64,000 bases of DNA from Verrucomicrobiia bacterium (GTDB lineage: Bacteria > Verrucomicrobiota > Verrucomicrobiia > Limisphaerales > JADLHS01), in assembly GCA_026125285.1 (NCBI GenBank), contig JAHCLO010000037.1, positions 1 to 64,000 on the forward strand. The letters run 5' to 3'. The position numbers and the translations under genes are program-made. Every line of letters starts with the position of its first letter. Within the stretch, counting starts at the first letter, position 1. The notes beneath the pieces are model-generated. The model saw nothing but the letters and a program-made list of their open reading frames with translations. It ran no database searches and had not been told where the DNA came from. Of this stretch, positions 8,045 through 15,817 are shown piece by piece.

Positions 8045-8202
8045 CTCTCCCTCACCCTGACCCTCTCCCGCTGGGAGAGGGGACAGCAGTCGGCGCGTTC
8101 CGCTTTTTCGAGTGTGCTTCCTGCAAGTCCAGTCGCCGGATTTTCAGCGCGACGGTGGATGATTCTCCCTCTCCCAGCGGGAGAGGGCAGGGGTGAGGGA
8201 GA
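8045..8202. repeat. REP-like inverted doublet (CTCACCCTGACCCTCTCCC family), intergenic copy
   Basis: Two outward copies of a CCCTCACCCTGACCCTCTCCC-type palindrome (8045-8076 and 8165-8202, inverted) flank a unique ~85-base core. Each arm itself folds (CTCTCCCGCTGGGAGAG). The same doublet occurs inside two downstream reading frames (12025-12190, 13654-13819). It fills most of the gap between the gamma-like and alpha genes. Confidence 0.85.
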
Positions 8203-8259
8203 ACGCATCACAATTCCATCCATCTGACAATTCACACGACCGCTCAACATTCTTCGTTT

Positions 8260-11200
8260 ATGAATGACAACTTCTCCCGACGCTCCTTCCTGCAACGCAG
8301 CGGCCTAGTCGGGGCTGGCATCGCCGCAGCGCAGTTTCTGCCGTTGCGCTTTCTCCAGGCCCAACCTGCGCTGGAGGACGTCAGCAATCCGCTCGCGCAT
8401 TATCCGAATCGCGACTGGGAAAAGCTCTACCGCAACCAATATGCCTACGACCGGGAATTCTCCTGGGTTTGCGCGCCCAACGACACCCACAACTGTCGCA
8501 TCACCGCGCACGTGCGCAACGGCGTCATCGTCCGGCTCGGCGAACAATACGATTGCCACACCTACACCGACCTTTACGGCAACCATGCCTCCGCCAACTG
8601 GGGCAACCGTCATTGCGCCAAGGGCTACACGTTTCACCGCATCCTCTACGGACCGTACCGGCTGAAGCATCCCATCGTGCGGCGCGGCTGGAAACGCTGG
8701 GCCGATGACGGTTTTGCGGAACTCACGCCGGAGTTGAAGGCGAAATACAAGTTTGACTCGCGCGGCACGGACAAGTTCGAGCGGCTGTCGTGGAATGAAG
8801 CGTTCGATTACATCGCGCGCGGTGCGGTGGCGATCGCCAGGCGCTATTCGGGTGAAGCCGGCGCGAAGCTGCTCGCCGAACAGGGTTACGTGCCCGAGAT
8901 GATTCAGGAAATGGGTGGCGCGGGCACGCGCACTTTCAAAATGCGCGGCGGCATGGGGCTGCTGGGCGTGCTCGGCAAATACGGCATGTACCGTCTCTCG
9001 AACTCGCTCGCGTTGCTGGACGTTCACGTGCGCGGCGTGAAGCCGGAAGAGGCCCGAGCCGGCCGCAACTGGTCCAATTACACCTGGCACGGCGATCAAG
9101 CCCCTGGCCAGCCGTGGGTGCATGGACTGCAAAACTCCGAGTGCGACTTCAACGACCTGCGCAACTCGAAGCTCATCATCATGAACGGCAAGAACCTCGT
9201 CGAAAACAAGATGGCCGACGCCCACTGGTTCGTCGAGGCGATGGAACGCGGCTGCAAGATCGTCGTCATCGCCCCCGAATATGGCGCCCCCTCGACGAAG
9301 GCCGATTATTGGATTCCCGTCCGCCCCGCGACGGACGCCGCCCTCTGGCTCGGCATCACCCGCGTGATGATGGACAACCGATGGTATGACGAGACCTTCG
9401 TGAAGCGCTTCACCGATTTTCCATTGCTCATCCGCACGGACAACGGCAAGCGCCTGCGCGCGGCGGAAGTGTTCCCGAACTACTCGAACACCCTGCCGGC
9501 CGACGGCCCCAGCAAGAAAGTCCAGGGCCTCACCGACGAACAGCACCAGAAGCTCGGCGATTTCGTCGTGTGGGACGCGACCACCAATTCCCCCAAAGCT
9601 CTCACGCGCGACATGGTGGGCGAGACGATGACCAAGGCCGGCCTCGACCCGCAGCTTGGCTATCGCGGCCGGTTGAAGTTGTCCGACGGATCAGACGTGG
9701 AGGTAGCCACCTCTTGGACTCTCTACCAAGAGCACCTCAAGGACTACGACCTCGACACCGTTTCCGAAATCACCAGCGCGCCAAAGGAACTGATGTTGAA
9801 GCTGGCGCGGGACATCGCGACCATTCAGCCCACGGCCATCCATCAAGGCGAGGGTATCGCGCACTGGTTTCACGCCACCGAGGCGAACCGCGCCGCGCAT
9901 CTGCCGTTGCTGCTTACCGGCAACATCGGCAAGCCGGGCACGGGCTGCCAGCATTGGGCGGGCAATTACAAGGCCGCGCTCTTCCAGGGCAGTCAGGTTA
10001 CCGGCCCGGGTTTCAAGGGCTGGGTGGCCGAAGATCCGTTCGCGGTGAATCTGAATCCCAAGGCGCACGGCCGAGACGTTCATGCCCACGGGTACACCAA
10101 GGACGAAGAGCCGGCGTATTGGAATCACGGCGACCGCCCGTTGGTGGTCAACACGCCCCGGGAAGGCCGAAAGTTGTTCACCGGCAAGACGCACATGCCC
10201 ACGCCGACGAAGGCGATCTTCACGACGAACGTCAATCTGATCAACAATGCCAAGTGGGCCTACGGCGTCATCAAAAACGTCAACCCGAATGTGGAGTTGA
10301 TCGTGACGATGGAAACGCAGATGACGGCGAGCGTCGAGTATTCCGACTTCGGTCTGCCCGCGAATTCATGGGTGGAGTTCACCGACCTGGAAGTCACGGC
10401 GAGCTGCTCGAATCCATTTCTGCAAATCTGGAAGGGCGGCATCAAACCGCTCTACGACTCGAAGGACGACCTTTCCATCCTCGCCGGCATTGCCGCCGCG
10501 CTCGGCAAGGTTACCGGCGACAAACGTTTCCGCGACTACTTCCACTTCGAGCACATCGGGCAGCGCAAGGTCTATCTCCAGCGCCTGCTCGACACGTCCA
10601 CCACCACAGCGGGCTACAAGGTGGACGACATCATGGCCGGCAAATACGGGCCGCCGGGCGGGGCGTTAATGCTTTTCCGCAGTTATCCGCGCATTCCTTT
10701 CTACGAACAGGTGCATGACAACTACCCGTTCTACACGGACACCGGCCGGTTACATTCCTACTCCGACGACCCGACGGCGCTCGCGTGCGGTGAGAACTTC
10801 ATTGTTCATCGTGAAGGCCCGGAGGCGACGCCGTACCTGCCGAACGTCATCGTCAGCACCAATCCGCTCGTTCGTCCGAACGATTACGGCATTCCGCTCG
10901 ACGCCGAGCATTGGGACGAACGGACGGTGCGCAACGTGAAGCTGAGTTGGGCCGAGACAAAGAAGTCGAAGAACTTTCTCTGGGAAAAGGGCTTCCACTT
11001 CTACTGCCTTACCCCCAAGTCGCGCCACTCGGTCCACTCCTCCTGGGCGAACGTGGACTGGCATCTGATCTGGAATTCGAACTTCGGCGACCCCTACCGC
11101 GTGGACAAACGCCTGCCGAACGTGGGTGAGCATCAACTCCACATGAACCCACAGGCCGCGCGTGATCTCGGCATCAACAACGGCGATTACGTCTATGTGG

Positions 11201-11736
11201 ACGCCAACCCCGCGGATCGCCCTTATTTGGGGGCAACGCCCAGTGACCCGTTCTACAAGGTCAGCCGCCTCATGCTGCGCTGCACCTACAACGCCGCATA
11301 CCCGTACAACGTGGTGATGATGAAACACGGCTCGTTCATCGCCACGGAAAAGACCGTCAAGGCGCAGCAAACCCGGCGCGACGGGTTGTCGCTCACCGAC
11401 GAGGGTTACATCTCGAACTTCCGCTTCGGTTCGCAGCAATCCATCACGCGCAACTGGCACATGCCGATGCACCAGACCGACACCTTGTTCCACAAAACCA
11501 AGGCGTTCATGGGATTCCTGTTCGGCGGCGAGGCGGACAATCACGCGGTCAACACCGTGCCCAAGGAATGTTTGATCCGCGTCACCAAGGCGGAAGACGG
11601 CGGTCTCGGCGCCAAAGGTCCATGGAAACCCGGCGCCGAGGGCACATCACCCGACGCCGAGAACGAGGTGATGAGGAAATACCTCGCCGGCGACTTCAGT
11701 GGCAAAGGCGAGGGTGGCGCGGCAACGTTTGAGTAA
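8260..11736 (+). CDS. nxrA-like: Molybdopterin oxidoreductase alpha subunit, nitrite oxidoreductase (NxrA) clade
   Basis: 1158 residues with a Tat signal (SRRSFLQRSGLVGAGIAAAQ), so the folded Mo enzyme is periplasmic. The N-terminal cluster-binding motif is C71-x3-D75-x3-C79 plus C119 (NRHCAKG), an Asp replacing one ligand. D279 in HGDQAPGQP is the expected aspartate Mo ligand of type II (NarG-like) enzymes. Phrases such as GGMGLLGVLGKYGMYRLSNS, KMADAHWFVEAM and GNIGKPGTGCQHW closely resemble NxrA of Nitrospira and anammox bacteria as I remember it; length fits (about 1150). Expected chemistry is nitrite/nitrate interconversion, direction unknown; related chlorate, selenate or hydrocarbon-oxidising enzymes are alternatives. 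Partners: gamma upstream, beta and TorD downstream. Confidence 0.88.
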   Translation: MNDNFSRRSFLQRSGLVGAGIAAAQFLPLRFLQAQPALEDVSNPLAHYPNRDWEKLYRNQYAYDREFSWVCAPNDTHNCRITAHVRNGVIVRLGEQYDCHTYTDLYGNHASANWGNRHCAKGYTFHRILYGPYRLKHPIVRRGWKRWADDGFAELTPELKAKYKFDSRGTDKFERLSWNEAFDYIARGAVAIARRYSGEAGAKLLAEQGYVPEMIQEMGGAGTRTFKMRGGMGLLGVLGKYGMYRLSNSLALLDVHVRGVKPEEARAGRNWSNYTWHGDQAPGQPWVHGLQNSECDFNDLRNSKLIIMNGKNLVENKMADAHWFVEAMERGCKIVVIAPEYGAPSTKADYWIPVRPATDAALWLGITRVMMDNRWYDETFVKRFTDFPLLIRTDNGKRLRAAEVFPNYSNTLPADGPSKKVQGLTDEQHQKLGDFVVWDATTNSPKALTRDMVGETMTKAGLDPQLGYRGRLKLSDGSDVEVATSWTLYQEHLKDYDLDTVSEITSAPKELMLKLARDIATIQPTAIHQGEGIAHWFHATEANRAAHLPLLLTGNIGKPGTGCQHWAGNYKAALFQGSQVTGPGFKGWVAEDPFAVNLNPKAHGRDVHAHGYTKDEEPAYWNHGDRPLVVNTPREGRKLFTGKTHMPTPTKAIFTTNVNLINNAKWAYGVIKNVNPNVELIVTMETQMTASVEYSDFGLPANSWVEFTDLEVTASCSNPFLQIWKGGIKPLYDSKDDLSILAGIAAALGKVTGDKRFRDYFHFEHIGQRKVYLQRLLDTSTTTAGYKVDDIMAGKYGPPGGALMLFRSYPRIPFYEQVHDNYPFYTDTGRLHSYSDDPTALACGENFIVHREGPEATPYLPNVIVSTNPLVRPNDYGIPLDAEHWDERTVRNVKLSWAETKKSKNFLWEKGFHFYCLTPKSRHSVHSSWANVDWHLIWNSNFGDPYRVDKRLPNVGEHQLHMNPQAARDLGINNGDYVYVDANPADRPYLGATPSDPFYKVSRLMLRCTYNAAYPYNVVMMKHGSFIATEKTVKAQQTRRDGLSLTDEGYISNFRFGSQQSITRNWHMPMHQTDTLFHKTKAFMGFLFGGEADNHAVNTVPKECLIRVTKAEDGGLGAKGPWKPGAEGTSPDAENEVMRKYLAGDFSGKGEGGAATFE

Positions 11737-11742
11737 CAGCTT

Positions 11743-12252
11743 ATGCCCAAAGACGAATTCGATTTTGCAGATCCGTTTGAACTGAACGGCATGGCTTTCC
11801 TCACGCACGAGGACACCACTGATGCCATGGCCGAGACGTTCATCGAGGAGTTCATGCGCATGGGCCACGGGCACAAACAAATCCTCGCGCTGTTCCGCAA
11901 CCCGCATTACCTCGGCCCGAACATGGCCTTAGAGAAACGCGGGGAGCCGTTCATCCGCGATTTGATTACCGAAGTCTTCGCGCGTTGGGGGAAACAGGTG
12001 GAGTGGCCGAACGCCGCAGCCAGTCCTCTCACCGCGGCCCTCTCCCCTTCTGAAGGGGAGAGGGAGAATCGTCCGCCGTCGAACCGCGAACCGGTGACGG
12101 CGGATTGCACGAGCGGCCTCGGACTTTCAGAAAAGCCACCAACGCTATCCCCTCTCCTCCTCGGAGGGGGAGAGGGTCAGGGTGAGGGGGCGCGCGGCAA
12201 GAGTTCGCTGACCGACCCCACTGGCGTGCCCATTCCCGAATACACCGTCTGA
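11743..12252 (+). CDS. Small NXR-linked protein of unknown function carrying an in-frame REP doublet
   Basis: 169 residues, starting 6 bases after the alpha stop. Residues 1-94 look like a compact conserved acidic/helical protein (DEFDFADPFELNGMAFLT, MGHGHKQILALFRNP, HYLGPNMALEKRGEPFI). Residues ~95-149 are the translated palindromic doublet (ALSPSEGERENRPPSN ... LLLGGGEGQGEGARG), and the last 20 residues (SLTDPTGVPIPEYTV) resume ordinary protein. There is no signal peptide and no metal motif. Its position between alpha and beta suggests an accessory or assembly role; I recall small unannotated proteins in some NXR/nitrate reductase clusters but cannot assign one here. Confidence 0.72.
   Translation: MPKDEFDFADPFELNGMAFLTHEDTTDAMAETFIEEFMRMGHGHKQILALFRNPHYLGPNMALEKRGEPFIRDLITEVFARWGKQVEWPNAAASPLTAALSPSEGERENRPPSNREPVTADCTSGLGLSEKPPTLSPLLLGGGEGQGEGARGKSSLTDPTGVPIPEYTV
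12025..12190. repeat. REP-like inverted doublet inside the small NXR-linked gene
   Basis: Arms CCTCTCACCGCGGCCCTCTCC and GGGAGAGGGTCAGGGTGAGG bracket a core shared with the 13654-13819 copy (both have CCGTC..CCGCGAA..TGAC.GCGGAT.GCACGAGCG). The ~166 bases contain no stop in the gene frame and are read as about 55 residues. Confidence 0.88.
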
Positions 12253-12296
12253 CCGCGACCTGGTAACCACTTAACGATTCAACCTCTCAACAAACC

Positions 12297-13568
12297 ATGA
12301 GCAACGTCTTCAACTGGCAACTCGGTCGCGAGATGGATTACCCCTACGAAGCGGCGTATCCCGACCAGCAGTTTGCCTTCATCTTCAACACCAACCGCTG
12401 CATCGGTTGCCAGACCTGCACCATGGCTTGCAAGTCCACCTGGACCTTCTCCAAGGGCCAGGAATACGCGTGGTGGAACAACGTCGAGACGAAACCCTAC
12501 GGCGGCTACCCGCACCACTGGGACGTCAAGACCCTTGACCTTCTGGAACAAGCAAACCCCGGCAGGCAGGTATGGGGCGGCACGCCGGAGGATCTCAAGG
12601 TGCCCTACGGCAAGTTCAATGGCAAGACGGTCTTTGAGGCGGCGAAAACCTTCATCGGTCCGGAAGGCGCGAACCGTGCGCTCGGTTACCTGCCCACCGA
12701 TGAAGAATGGTCCGCGCCGAATCGTTACGAAGATCATCCCGTCGGCAACGAGAAGGGCGTGAAGGGCCAATACTTCAAGGGCGGCGAACTCTTGCCCGAG
12801 CACAAGACGTGGTTCTTCTACCTCGCGCGGATTTGCAATCATTGCAGCTATCCGGCCTGCCTCGCGGCGTGCCCGCGCAACGCCATCTACAAACGTCCCG
12901 AGGATGGCATCGTGCTGATTGACCAGGAACGCTGCCGCGGCTACCGCAAGTGCATGGAGGCCTGTCCTTACAAGAAGACTTATTACCGCGGTACAACCCG
13001 CACCAGCGAGAAGTGCATCGCGTGCTACCCGCGCATCGAGGGCAAGGACCAGGCCGGCGGCGGTCTGCCGATGATTACCCGTTGCATGTCCTCATGCATC
13101 GGCCACATCCGCCTGCAGGGGCTTATTGAGCTTAACAAAGACGGCACCTGGAAAGAAGCGCGCAACAATCCGCTCTATTACCTGATTCACGTCGCGAAGG
13201 TCGCGCTGCCGCTCTATCCGCAATTCGGCACGGAGCCGAACGGCTACTACATCCCGCCGCGCTGGGTCTCGCGACCCTATCTGCGCCAGATGTTCGGCCC
13301 GGGCGTGGACGACGCCATCGAGAAGTATTCCGCGCCCGACCGCGAACTCCTCGCCGTGCTGCAGCTTTTCGGCAAAGACCAGCGCATCTGCCATCGCTAC
13401 GAAATCAAGGAAGGCCCGAAGGTGTTCGAGACCGAAGTGCGCGGGAAGAAATTCGCGCTCTATAACGACACCATCATCGGCTACGCGAAGGACGGCACAA
13501 AGATCATCGAAACCACCGTGGAAGAGCCCCTGCACGTGCGGGACGCCAAACATGCCAATTCAATCTGA
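12297..13568 (+). CDS. nxrB-like: Iron-sulfur beta subunit, NxrB clade
   Basis: 423 residues without its own signal; it should be co-exported with the Tat-tagged alpha subunit. Four Fe-S sites are visible: C35-x2-C38-x2-C41-x3-C45 (NRCIGCQTCTMACK), CNHCSYPACLAACP, CRGYRKCMEACP (Tyr in the place that is Trp in NarH, so probably a [3Fe-4S] site) and CIACYPRIEG with CMSSC. The stretch GQEYAWWNNVETKPYGG and KRPEDGIVLIDQERCRGY are as in Nitrospira NxrB by memory, and the length (about 430) agrees. It relays electrons from the Mo site to the haem gamma subunit. Its 3' end overlaps the start of the chaperone gene by 17 bases. Confidence 0.9.
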   Translation: MSNVFNWQLGREMDYPYEAAYPDQQFAFIFNTNRCIGCQTCTMACKSTWTFSKGQEYAWWNNVETKPYGGYPHHWDVKTLDLLEQANPGRQVWGGTPEDLKVPYGKFNGKTVFEAAKTFIGPEGANRALGYLPTDEEWSAPNRYEDHPVGNEKGVKGQYFKGGELLPEHKTWFFYLARICNHCSYPACLAACPRNAIYKRPEDGIVLIDQERCRGYRKCMEACPYKKTYYRGTTRTSEKCIACYPRIEGKDQAGGGLPMITRCMSSCIGHIRLQGLIELNKDGTWKEARNNPLYYLIHVAKVALPLYPQFGTEPNGYYIPPRWVSRPYLRQMFGPGVDDAIEKYSAPDRELLAVLQLFGKDQRICHRYEIKEGPKVFETEVRGKKFALYNDTIIGYAKDGTKIIETTVEEPLHVRDAKHANSI

Positions 13569-14631
13569 ACCCCAATTGCGCGGTGAATGGGCCGCCAGGA
13601 CCGATACGCCAAAGCGTTCTGTGTTCCGCAATTACCGTGCGGACGAACGAAATCTCCTCACCCCGGCGCTCTCCCCTTCCGAAAGCGAGAGGGAGAGTCC
13701 TTCGCCGTCCAGCCGCGAAGCTGTGACTGCGGATGGCACGAGCGATCTGGAGATTTCAAAGACGCGCTCATCGCTGTTCCCTCTCCCCCTCGGAGGGGGA
13801 GAGGGTCAGGGTGAGGAGGCAAGCCGCGCGCTCACCCACACGCTTCAAACAGCGATTGACCTCGCCATCGCGCGCTCGTTCCTCCACCGCTTTCTCGCCA
13901 AAGCCTACGAGGACCCGACGCCTCAAGGCTGGGCCTGGCTTTGCGATGTCGGGACGCAGGAGAGCTTGCGGGCGGCAGTGCGCGTCGTAGCGGCGGCTCG
14001 GCCGAGCGCCGCCAACTCATCGGCTTCACTGGCAAGCTCACTCGAACAACTTTCAGCGGCGCTCTGCCGGGGCGCCGCTACGATATTTAACGATGCCTAC
14101 ATCGCCACCTTCGGCCACGCGGCGCGCGGTGGTTGTCCGTTGAACGAAATCGAATATGGCGACCTCAAAGCCGATCCGCTGTTCCAGCCGCATCGCCTCG
14201 CCGATCTCGCGGCGTTCTACCGTGCGTTCGGTCTCGAGGTCACCGATGACGCGGGCGAACGCCACGACCACATCTGCCTTGAACTGGAATTCCTTTGTGT
14301 CCTCGCTGCCAAGGAAGCTTACGCACTCGAACACCAGCTCGACGCCGACCAGCTCGCCCAATGTCGCGACGCGCAGAAGAAATTCCTCCGTGAACATCTG
14401 GGTCGCTGGACACCGGCGTTCACCCGTCGCCTCGCAGCGGCGACGAACGAGCCGACGTTCCGGGCGCTCGCCGAGTTCACCCGCGCGTTCATCGAATCGG
14501 AATGTGTCCGTTTCAGCGTCACCCCCGGCAGCGAGGACTTGCTGCTCCGCCCCGTGGACGACGCGGCCGAGCGGATGTGCGACTCCTGCGGCATCAACCA
14601 GCTTGCCCCCGGCGCGCTGGCAACACCGTGA
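13552..14631 (+). CDS. TorD/NarJ-type chaperone with two in-frame repeat insertions
   Basis: 359 residues, much longer than the usual 200-260 of TorD-family chaperones. The family core is clear: LARSFLHRFLAKAYED-like start at ~95, FNDAYIATFGHAARGGCPLNEIEYG, LADLAAFYRAFGLEVTDDAGERHDHICLELEFL, and the C-terminal DLLLRPVDDAAERMC. The extra length comes from two translated repeats: residues ~35-89 (TPALSPSESERE ... LGGGEGQGEEAS) and ~145-177 (VAAARPSAANSS ... SAALCRGAATI), each a palindromic doublet. Its job would be binding and maturing the alpha subunit before Tat export. The start overlaps the beta gene, so translation is coupled. Whether the inserts are tolerated loops or have crippled the chaperone is unknown. 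Confidence 0.85.
   Translation: MPIQSEPQLRGEWAARTDTPKRSVFRNYRADERNLLTPALSPSESERESPSPSSREAVTADGTSDLEISKTRSSLFPLPLGGGEGQGEEASRALTHTLQTAIDLAIARSFLHRFLAKAYEDPTPQGWAWLCDVGTQESLRAAVRVVAAARPSAANSSASLASSLEQLSAALCRGAATIFNDAYIATFGHAARGGCPLNEIEYGDLKADPLFQPHRLADLAAFYRAFGLEVTDDAGERHDHICLELEFLCVLAAKEAYALEHQLDADQLAQCRDAQKKFLREHLGRWTPAFTRRLAAATNEPTFRALAEFTRAFIESECVRFSVTPGSEDLLLRPVDDAAERMCDSCGINQLAPGALATP
13654..13819. repeat. REP-like inverted doublet inside the torD-like gene (5' part)
   Basis: Same family and arm arrangement as 12025-12190: CTCCTCACCCCGGCGCTCTCC on the left and GGGAGAGGGTCAGGGTGAGGA on the right with a related core. It is read in frame between the first ~34 residues and the chaperone domain. 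Confidence 0.88.
13986..14083. repeat. CGTAGCGGCG palindrome doublet inside the torD-like gene
   Basis: Left unit CGTAGCGGCGGCTCGGCC (13986 on) and right unit AGCGGCGCTCTGCCGGGGCG ending CGCTACG are inverted copies of the same palindrome that surrounds the RAYT gene at 19.3-20.4 kb. Both are translated in frame (residues ~145-177). Confidence 0.85.
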
Positions 14632-14633
14632 AA

Positions 14634-14770
14634 TGAAATCCGAAATCCGAAAGTCGAAAGCCGAAAGAGTTGCGAAAGCCGAATGCCCGGGCGATTGCCC
14701 GGTGGTGCAATCCTTGGATTTCGGATTTCGGGCTTCTTTCGAATCTCGGATTTCGGGCTTCGGCCTTTCC
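14634..14770. repeat. CCGAAATCCGAAA inverted repeat between torD-like and HExxH genes
   Basis: Tandem GAAATCCGAAATCCGAAAGT on the left and GGATTTCGGATTTCGGG / GGATTTCGGGCTTCGG on the right form an imperfect inverted repeat over ~135 bases. The frame upstream of the next ATG runs through it but does not look like protein, so the next gene is started after it. Confidence 0.75.
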
Positions 14771-14774
14771 TGAC

Positions 14775-15701
14775 ATGCAACTACGATACGACGAGGATTT
14801 TCTGGAAGCCGCCGTTTTCCTCTGTGCGAGTGGCCGGCGTCCGGGTGTGCCTTCGCTGCAAATCGCGCGCTTCCATCGCGAGCGCGAGAAGCTCTACAGC
14901 ATCCTCGATCCCGACGAACGCAACGCGGCGTTCTTCAACCTGCACCTCGATTGGTTTCGCGAATGGGGCTTGGAGCAGCCGCTGACTGACGTGTTGAAGG
15001 AATCTCCGCTTGTTCGTGAACAGCTTGGCGTGCTCGCGGTGCGCAAGACCACCGGCAAGAACGACGAGGGCGCAGAGCTTTATGTGAACGAAGCCGGCCA
15101 GCGCACCGGCCTGCTGGCGCTGCGACTTGAACGGCTGATCCACGATGCGGCGTTGCGCGATTATCTCCGCCACGAGTTCACGCACCTGCATGACATGCTC
15201 GATCCGGCCTTTGGCTATTTGCCCGAACTGGAGTTGCCGGGACTCAACAGCGCGCAGAAGCGGCTCGCCCGCGAGCGCTATCGTCTGCTGTGGGACATTA
15301 CGATTGACGGTCGTCTCACCGCTGCCGGTTTCACCCCAACGCAAGCCTACGAGCAACACGCCGCCGCCTTTGCGCGCGGCTACTCCTTCTGGCCGCAGCC
15401 GAGGCAGGCGCAAACCTTCAACTCCTTGTGGCGAACCCAAGTCCCACGTCATGCAGACTTTCTCGCGCTCATCACCGACCCGCGCGGGTTGCGCGAGGCA
15501 CACCGGCCCGCGCCCGGCGCGTCCTGTCCGCTGTGCGACTTTCCGACATTCCAGTGGGCCGATCCTGGCTTGTTGGAGTCCGGCCTCGTTCAACGCATCA
15601 CCACCGAGTTTCCAAACTGGTTGCCGGGGCATGGAGTCTGCCATCGGTGTTGGGAGGCGTATCAGGTGCGCGAACTTGCGGACTGCGCCTCGGCCGCGTA
15701 G
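14775..15701 (+). CDS. HExxH and double CxxC (zinc-ribbon) protein of the NXR-like operon
   Basis: 308 residues from the ATG at 14775 (MQLRYDEDFLEAAVFLCAS). H133-EFT-H137 in RHEFTHLHDMLDPAFGY is an HExxH zinc metallopeptidase-type motif. Near the C-terminus C251-PL-C254 and C289-HR-C292 form a treble-clef/zinc-ribbon-like pair. There is no signal peptide, so it should be cytoplasmic. I do not recognise the family; a maturation protease or metal-handling factor for the oxidoreductase is one guess from context. After the TAG at 15699 the same frame continues with protein-like sequence (ADWRHWPDGHELTNLRDELELG), so the stop may be a late mutation or simply the natural end. Confidence 0.7.
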   Translation: MQLRYDEDFLEAAVFLCASGRRPGVPSLQIARFHREREKLYSILDPDERNAAFFNLHLDWFREWGLEQPLTDVLKESPLVREQLGVLAVRKTTGKNDEGAELYVNEAGQRTGLLALRLERLIHDAALRDYLRHEFTHLHDMLDPAFGYLPELELPGLNSAQKRLARERYRLLWDITIDGRLTAAGFTPTQAYEQHAAAFARGYSFWPQPRQAQTFNSLWRTQVPRHADFLALITDPRGLREAHRPAPGASCPLCDFPTFQWADPGLLESGLVQRITTEFPNWLPGHGVCHRCWEAYQVRELADCASAA

Positions 15702-15817
15702 GCGGACTGGCGGCACTGGCCTGACGGTCATGAACTCACGAACTTGCGAGACGAGCTGGAACTGGGAGAGCCGACGGAGAAGGCGTTCACCCACTTCTTC
15801 TCTGGTCCGGCTTCGGA

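Noticed and set aside
8305..9546. A 413-codon minus-strand frame opposite the alpha subunit gene
   Set aside because: It mirrors the codon pattern of the clear NxrA-like gene and has no recognisable motif.
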